Shown here piece by piece: positions 6,676 to 10,616 of a DNA stretch of 10,616 nt (position 1 is its first letter; every line of letters starts with the position of its first letter). Position numbers and translations under genes: made by a program. The DNA is from Thiobacillus sp. UBA2487 (lineage in GTDB: Bacteria; Pseudomonadota; Gammaproteobacteria; Burkholderiales; Sulfuriferulaceae). The stretch is taken from assembly GCA_002341815.1 (NCBI GenBank), contig DDOT01000106.1, positions 12,752 to 23,367 on the forward strand. The letters are read 5' to 3'. Below the pieces are notes generated by a model. That model did not search any database and was not told the DNA's origin. It saw nothing but the letters and a program-made list of their open reading frames with translations.

Positions 6676-8052
6676 ATGATTACTGGATGGTTGAATCGCA
6701 TGCGCGGCAAATCGGCTGTTACCGAGAAGGCAGATTCGTCGATACCCACTCTTTCTGTACGACCTGATACTGCCCAAGACGGGGGGCAGGTTGATGCAGA
6801 ACCGATCACAGCGGCAATTGGACGATACTTGCTGCGGCAGCCGGTTCTCGACAAAAGCCAGCGTATTATTGGCTATGAGTTTGCGTTGCGTAATCAATTG
6901 GGCGTGGATGTATCTGAGCCAACGCAAGTGTTATCTGACGAAACCCTTTTGTCGAGTGTTGTTCAATTGGGTTTGCAAAACAATGGCACAAAACGGCAGA
7001 TATTTATTTCGGTTGGCCCCGGCTTGCTGAACAGCGGTTGGATCGGCATGTTGCCATCCGACATGGTGGTGTTGATGATTGACGCTGCCAGGATAGACCG
7101 AGAAAACATAGATACTTTGCTGGAAACGTGTGCGGCACGTGCGGCAGGTGGTTTTCAGTTGGGTATTGATGGCTTTCGGGTGCAAGAGGATGACCTGTTG
7201 CCCTTGCTGGACTGTGTACATTGGCTGAGATTTGATTTGCGCAGCCTTGATGCCATTGCGTTTAGTCACGGTGCCGAGGAGTTGCATCGTCATCGACAGT
7301 TGCGCATTATTGCCACAAATATTGAAAGCCATGACGATATTCTGGCGGCCAGTCATTTGGGCTTCGATGCGTTTCAAGGCTATTATTTTGCGACCCGTAA
7401 TCCGCTGGCACCACCACGCATGGACAATGATCGTGTGCGGGTGATGGAGTTGCTGAACATGGCAGCCAGTAAGGCGCCGCATAGCCAGATAGAGCAGGCG
7501 ATCAAGCATGATGTTTTGTTGTCATACCGCTTGTTGGTATACATCAACTCCCCGCTGAATCCGTTGACCCGAAAAATTGAATCTATCGCGCAGGCGTTGA
7601 TTTATTTAGGTTATGACCCGCTTTACCGTTGGCTAACCTTGTTGTTGTATGCGCGTGATCAGGACAGTGCGCCCGGAGATTTGGCCCTGTTGCAAAATGC
7701 GTTGGTGCGGGGACGCATCATGGAGCTCTTGGGGCAACGTTATATGACGCCGGAAGAGGCTGACGGATTGTTTGTTACCGGTATGTTCTCGTTGCTGGAT
7801 GTGCTGCTGAATGTACCTATGCAGGAGGCGCTGGTCAACTTGAGCTTGAGTGATGCGGTAATGCGTGCGTTATTGCAGGGACATGGGCCGTTTGCACCTT
7901 TTTTGCGGTTGGCGATGGCGTTTGAAAATGCAGATCAGCAGCAGCTTAAGCAAATTGCCGATGACTTGGCGTTGGACGCTGCAGCGCTGAACAGTGTACA
8001 TTTTATGGCGATCAACTGGGCGATGCAGCTTGGCACACTGGATGGTCAGTAG
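6676..8052 (+). CDS. Degenerate EAL-HDOD signalling protein (second paralogue)
   Basis: This 458-residue protein has the same EAL-like then HDOD layout as its upstream neighbour, sharing FDAFQGYYF, YINSPL and LYRWLT in the same order; a tandem duplication is the simplest origin. A longer low-complexity N-terminal stretch (about residues 10-48) precedes YLLRQPVLDKSQRIIGYEFALR. Here the EAL glutamate is kept (Glu68), as are Glu217 and Gln234. However, the metal-binding Asn is Gly114, the next acidic residue is Asp136, DDFG reads DGFR (Asp165, Gly166) and the catalytic Lys is Arg185. The pattern of loss thus differs from the first copy, suggesting separate roles after duplication. ATG 6676 is chosen because AAGGAAG stands at 6661-6667 and the resulting N-terminus (MITGWLNRM) resembles that of the first copy. 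An in-frame ATG at 6616 would overlap the upstream gene by 37 bases. Confidence 0.88.
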   Translation: MITGWLNRMRGKSAVTEKADSSIPTLSVRPDTAQDGGQVDAEPITAAIGRYLLRQPVLDKSQRIIGYEFALRNQLGVDVSEPTQVLSDETLLSSVVQLGLQNNGTKRQIFISVGPGLLNSGWIGMLPSDMVVLMIDAARIDRENIDTLLETCAARAAGGFQLGIDGFRVQEDDLLPLLDCVHWLRFDLRSLDAIAFSHGAEELHRHRQLRIIATNIESHDDILAASHLGFDAFQGYYFATRNPLAPPRMDNDRVRVMELLNMAASKAPHSQIEQAIKHDVLLSYRLLVYINSPLNPLTRKIESIAQALIYLGYDPLYRWLTLLLYARDQDSAPGDLALLQNALVRGRIMELLGQRYMTPEEADGLFVTGMFSLLDVLLNVPMQEALVNLSLSDAVMRALLQGHGPFAPFLRLAMAFENADQQQLKQIADDLALDAAALNSVHFMAINWAMQLGTLDGQ

Positions 8053-8095
8053 GCTTATCGGTAGCGTGCTTCGTCATCGGTCAGCAGGCTGTGTG

Positions 8096-8398
8096 TCAAT
8101 CTTCATCAAACAATTCCGGGTCCCAGCCTTCTGCGCGTGCATGGTTGATGGCTTGTGAATAGATGCGCGTATGGCGTTCACGTAATTCATCCGGCAAGCG
8201 ACTGGGAATGCCGCCATGTTCATCCCATGCGCCGGCAACCTTGTCGGCCAACATTTGCATGCGGTCAAGGCCCCAGTTGGTGCAGTCTTCTGTTTCGGGT
8301 AGCAGGTTAAACACCCACGCATCTTTAACGATGCGTCCCAAGTGCGTCATTCCACCTTCTTCATCTTGGGCAAGCCCCGGGTAACAGTTTGATTTCAT
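8096..8398 (-). CDS. Small protein of unknown function downstream of cbbR
   Basis: The product is 100 residues, with no signal peptide, no membrane segment and no motif I recognise. It is rich in acidic residues and tryptophan, with a predicted helical middle (NWGLDRMQMLADKVAGAWDE) and a basic helix (LPDELRERHTRIYSQAINHA), ending in an acidic tail (ELFDED). It has two cysteines, one near the N-terminus and one in ETEDCTNW. The ATG at 8398 has AGGAGC eight bases upstream. ATG at 8350 is an alternative start preceded by a GGTGG. It follows cbbR on the same strand after a 30-base gap and is probably co-transcribed with it. It converges with the EAL-HDOD operon. Codon usage and a proper ribosome binding site support a real gene. 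Function is unknown. Confidence 0.75.
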   Translation of the reverse strand: MKSNCYPGLAQDEEGGMTHLGRIVKDAWVFNLLPETEDCTNWGLDRMQMLADKVAGAWDEHGGIPSRLPDELRERHTRIYSQAINHARAEGWDPELFDED

Positions 8399-8428
8399 GC
8401 TAAAAGCTCCTGCTGCTGCGAATATGGT

Positions 8429-9403
8429 TCAGCCGTTTGGGCCAAGCGGCTTGTTTGTTGAGTCATTGTGTAATGATAACCCAAGTTTGCGCGGTGTAAA
8501 CGATTGAATCAACGCTGCGGAATCTTCCAGCAAAAATCGTTTGAATGCCATGGCCGTACCCGACAAGCGTTTTTCGCGCCGATGCACAATGTACCAGTGG
8601 CGCTGAATCGGCATGTGCTCAACATCCAGCACCACCAATCGGCCGGCTTCCAGTTCGAGCTCGACAGTATGCAACGAGACTACACCCAAACCCAAGCCGG
8701 CTTGTACCGCTTGCTTGATGGCTTCGCTACTGTTCATCTCCATGCCGTTAACAATATGCAATGCATGCTCGGCAAAGAATCTCTCCATGGCGATGCGGGT
8801 GCCTGAGCCTGGTTCGCGAATCAGAAATACCTTGTTGCGCAAACTTTGCAAGGGAATGTTGCGAACCTTGGCAAGGCGGTGGTTGGCAGGGGCAATGATC
8901 ACCAGAGGATTTTCCATGAATGATTCGGCAACCAGATCAAGTTCTTTGGGTGGTTTACCCATAATGGCCAGCTCGATGTCATTGTTTTCCAGTTCTGCCA
9001 ACAGCGCTCGACGATTGGTCACGTCGAGACTCACGGTAATGGTTGGATAGTGTTGGCTGAAGGTGGCCAGCAGCTTGGGCGCAACGTAATTAGCGGTACT
9101 GGCAACCGCAATTTTAAGCTTGCCGCGTTTAAGGCCCTTTAAATCGGCAATGACCGCTTCGGCTTCGAGCAATTGTTCGGCAATGTTGCGGGCGTAGTGA
9201 TAAATCTCGTGTCCCGCCTCGGTAAGAAAGATTTTTTTGCCGAGTTGTTCAAACAGCGGTAATCCGATGTGGTCTTCCAGTTGGCGGACTTGCATGGACA
9301 CGGCGGGTTGCGAAAGATGCAATTCTTCGGCGGCGCGCGTGAAGCTCAGGTTGCGCGCAACAGAAGAAAAAACGGTGAGTTGTCGAAATGTCACATGAAA
9401 CAC
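8429..9403 (-). CDS. cbbR: CbbR, LysR-type activator of the CO2-fixation operon
   Basis: This 324-residue cytoplasmic transcription factor regulates the divergent RuBisCO operon, typically in response to Calvin-cycle metabolites. The N-terminal winged helix-turn-helix (about residues 4-65) reads SFTRAAEELHLSQPAVSMQVRQLE followed by LPLFEQLGKKIFLTEAG, a near-signature sequence for CbbR. The rest (about 90-300) is the LysR effector-binding domain, including VASTANYVAPKLL, REPGSGTR and AVQAGLGLGVVS. Length is normal. The start is GTG at 9401-9403 with AAGGG on the minus strand about seven bases before it. An in-frame stop lies just upstream, so the only other option is GTG 9394. The strongly divergent position to cbbL with a 152-bp spacer is the standard CbbR arrangement, and autoregulation from the shared region is likely. 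Confidence 0.95.
   Translation of the reverse strand: MFHVTFRQLTVFSSVARNLSFTRAAEELHLSQPAVSMQVRQLEDHIGLPLFEQLGKKIFLTEAGHEIYHYARNIAEQLLEAEAVIADLKGLKRGKLKIAVASTANYVAPKLLATFSQHYPTITVSLDVTNRRALLAELENNDIELAIMGKPPKELDLVAESFMENPLVIIAPANHRLAKVRNIPLQSLRNKVFLIREPGSGTRIAMERFFAEHALHIVNGMEMNSSEAIKQAVQAGLGLGVVSLHTVELELEAGRLVVLDVEHMPIQRHWYIVHRREKRLSGTAMAFKRFLLEDSAALIQSFTPRKLGLSLHNDSTNKPLGPNG
8431..8451. terminator. Hairpin overlapping the 3' end of cbbR
   Basis: AGCCG (8431-8435) pairs with CGGCT (8447-8451), with TTGG/CCAA inside, covering the last codons of cbbR. The T-rich stretch follows only on the plus strand (TTGTTTGTT, 8451-8459). It would therefore stop plus-strand read-through from the EAL-HDOD operon better than cbbR transcription. 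The lack of a T-run on the minus strand supports cbbR read-through into the 100-residue gene. Confidence 0.35.
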
Positions 9404-9424
9404 TGGCCGCCCTTATCGGGGAGT

Positions 9425-9456
9425 TTATCATAATCATTATCTTATCATAATAATCA
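9425..9456. promoter_or_regulatory. Probable CbbR operator: 10-bp direct repeats in the cbbR-cbbL spacer
   Basis: TTATCATAAT occurs twice, at 9425-9434 and 9442-9451, 17 bases apart. ATAATCATTAT between them is an 11-base palindrome around a central C. The stretch includes TTA-N8-TAA (9437-9450), fitting the TNA-N7/8-TNA pattern described for CbbR sites and the T-N11-A pattern of LysR regulators. It lies just upstream of the cbbL promoter and over the likely cbbR promoter, as expected for activation of one and repression of the other. Confidence 0.6.
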
Positions 9457-9490
9457 AAATTGCTGACTGTTATTTATGTTATTCGGTCGT

Positions 9491-9496
9491 TATAGT
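9491..9496 (+). promoter_or_regulatory. Candidate -10 box of the cbbL promoter
   Basis: TATAGT matches the -10 consensus at five of six positions, with no good -35 at the usual distance. This is typical of an activator-dependent promoter. It would give a start near 9503 and a leader of about 53 bases. The ribosome binding site TGGAGG at 9545-9550 is strong and well spaced from ATG 9556. Confidence 0.4.
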
Positions 9497-9502
9497 GCAT
9501 GC

Positions 9503-9519
9503 ATGTCCTCTGAAGACAT
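9503..9519. repeat. 17-base palindrome in the cbbL leader
   Basis: ATGTCCTCTGAAGACAT is symmetrical at seven of eight base pairs around a central T. It lies just downstream of the probable transcription start and 36 bases before the cbbL start codon. It could be a second operator or a small RNA hairpin. Confidence 0.4.
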
Positions 9520-9555
9520 ACAAAGAACCGATTGATTAATTACGTGGAGGTTGTT

Positions 9556-10616
9556 ATGGCAGTTAAAACCTACAACGCCGGTGTGAAAGAGTATCGCCAG
9601 ACTTACTGGATGCCCGAATACACCCCGCTGGACACCGATATCCTGGCAGTATTCAAAATCACTCCGCAAGCGGGTGTTGATCGTGAAGAAGCTGCCGCAG
9701 CTGTTGCCGCCGAATCGTCTACCGGCACTTGGACCACCGTGTGGACCGATTTGCTGACCGATTTGGATTACTACAAGGGGCGTGCTTACGCCATTGAAGA
9801 TGTTCCCGGTGATGACACCTGTTTTTATGCATTTATTGCGTACCCTATCGACTTGTTTGAAGAAGGTTCGGTGGTTAATGTCTTTACCTCGTTGGTCGGT
9901 AACGTATTCGGCTTCAAGGCTGTTCGCGCATTGCGTCTGGAAGATGTGCGCTTCCCGATCGCTTACGTGAAGACCTGTGGCGGTCCTCCGCACGGTATTC
10001 AGGTTGAACGCGATGTGATGAACAAGTATGGCCGCCCGCTATTGGGTTGCACCATCAAGCCTAAACTGGGTTTGTCTGCCAAGAATTATGGTCGTGCCGT
10101 TTACGAATGTTTGCGCGGTGGTCTGGATTTCACCAAAGACGATGAAAACGTCAACAGCCAACCGTTCATGCGTTGGCGCCAACGCTTTGATTTTGTGATG
10201 GAAGCCATTAATAAGGCTGAACGTGAGACCGGTGAGCGTAAAGGCCACTACCTGAACGTTACTGCGCCGACCCCGGAAGAAATGTACAAGCGTGCAGAAT
10301 ATGCCAAAGAAATCGGTGCGCCGATCATCATGCACGATTACATTACCGGCGGATTCTGTGCCAATACGGGCCTCGCCAACTGGTGTCGTGACAACGGCGT
10401 TCTGTTGCATATTCACCGCGCCATGCACGCCGTGCTGGACCGCAATCCGCACCATGGTATTCACTTCCGCGTGCTGACCAAGATTCTGCGCCTGTCCGGT
10501 GGTGATCACCTGCACTCCGGCACTGTTGTTGGCAAGCTGGAAGGTGACCGCGAAGCCACCTTGGGCTGGATCGACATGATGCGTGAAAGCTTCATCAAGG
10601 AAGATCGCAGCCGTGG
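9556..10616 (+). CDS. cbbL: RuBisCO large subunit, form IA (5' part, cut by window end)
   Basis: This is the catalytic subunit of ribulose-1,5-bisphosphate carboxylase/oxygenase, which fixes CO2 in the Calvin cycle. The first 353 codons of an expected roughly 470 are present and intact. Active-site elements seen are KPKLGLS (Lys168, Lys170), the carbamylation segment [11 protein letters not shown] (Lys194), HIHRAMHA (His285/His287) and the loop-6 lysine in [10 protein letters not shown] (Lys327). The N-terminus [18 protein letters not shown] and the overall wording are those of form IA enzymes. Their closest relatives, as I remember them, are the carboxysome-associated enzymes of Acidithiobacillus and Halothiobacillus. 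By analogy, cbbS and possibly carboxysome shell genes would follow, but they lie outside this window. The start ATG is supported by TGGAGG five bases upstream. Expression is probably high and controlled by CbbR. Confidence 0.98.
   Translation, partial: MAVKTYNAGVKEYRQTYWMPEYTPLDTDILAVFKITPQAGVDREEAAAAVAAESSTGTWTTVWTDLLTDLDYYKGRAYAIEDVPGDDTCFYAFIAYPIDLFEEGSVVNVFTSLVGNVFGFKAVRALRLEDVRFPIAYVKTCGGPPHGIQVERDVMNKYGRPLLGCTIKPKLGLSAKNYGRAVYECLRGGLDFTKDDENVNSQPFMRWRQRFDFVMEAINKAERETGERKGHYLNVTAPTPEEMYKRAEYAKEIGAPIIMHDYITGGFCANTGLANWCRDNGVLLHIHRAMHAVLDRNPHHGIHFRVLTKILRLSGGDHLHSGTVVGKLEGDREATLGWIDMMRESFIKEDRSR

Noticed and set aside
9490..9993. Minus-strand open frames (9490-9993 and 10039-10515) opposite cbbL
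   Set aside because: They are shadows of the strongly biased codon use in cbbL. The coding frame of cbbL is open to the window end and unmistakable.

Overview
The window is a housekeeping and regulatory stretch of a chemolithoautotrophic proteobacterium, most likely beta- or gammaproteobacterial. The base composition is moderate. The right end carries the start of a form IA RuBisCO large subunit gene (cbbL) that resembles those of Acidithiobacillus, Halothiobacillus, Thiobacillus and iron oxidisers. A divergent LysR-type gene, cbbR, sits in the classical position beside it. I cannot name the genus from the sequence. There are no tRNA or rRNA genes, insertion sequences or CRISPR arrays.

Layout from left to right: (1) 89-1249 (+), a rubredoxin/flavorubredoxin-type NAD(P)H reductase, convergent with (2) 1298-1666 (-), a thioredoxin with a WCGPC site; a strong hairpin lies between them. 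(3) 1793-3591 (+), a redox-sensing two-component pair of the RegB/RegA (PrrB/PrrA, ActS/ActR) family. The genes overlap by one base, and both the quinone-site motif and the redox cysteine of RegB are intact. (4) 3868-4860 (+), a PAS-HD-GYP protein with a complete HD-GYP signature, preceded by a long imperfect inverted repeat. (5) A 484-bp gene-free stretch (4861-5344) rich in small inverted repeats. (6) 5345-6652 and 6676-8052 (+), two tandem paralogous EAL-HDOD proteins whose EAL halves have lost several catalytic residues. (7) 8096-8398 (-), a 100-residue protein of unknown function directly downstream of (8) cbbR, 8429-9403 (-). (9) 9404-9555, an AT-rich control region with 10-bp direct repeats, followed by (10) cbbL from 9556 (+), cut by the window end after 353 codons.

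Reading them together: RegBA senses the redox state of the quinone pool and, in purple bacteria, controls the cbb operons together with CbbR. Finding regBA and cbbR-cbbL within 6 kb fits redox control of CO2 fixation. The genes between them form a c-di-GMP group: one probably active HD-GYP phosphodiesterase and two probably inactive EAL-HDOD receptors or adaptors. A link between c-di-GMP and carbon fixation is an inference from gene position only. Nothing here is clearly a new system. The items most worth a second look are the tandem degenerate EAL-HDOD pair, the inverted repeat before the HD-GYP gene, the hairpin-rich intergenic stretch, and the small unknown gene behind cbbR.
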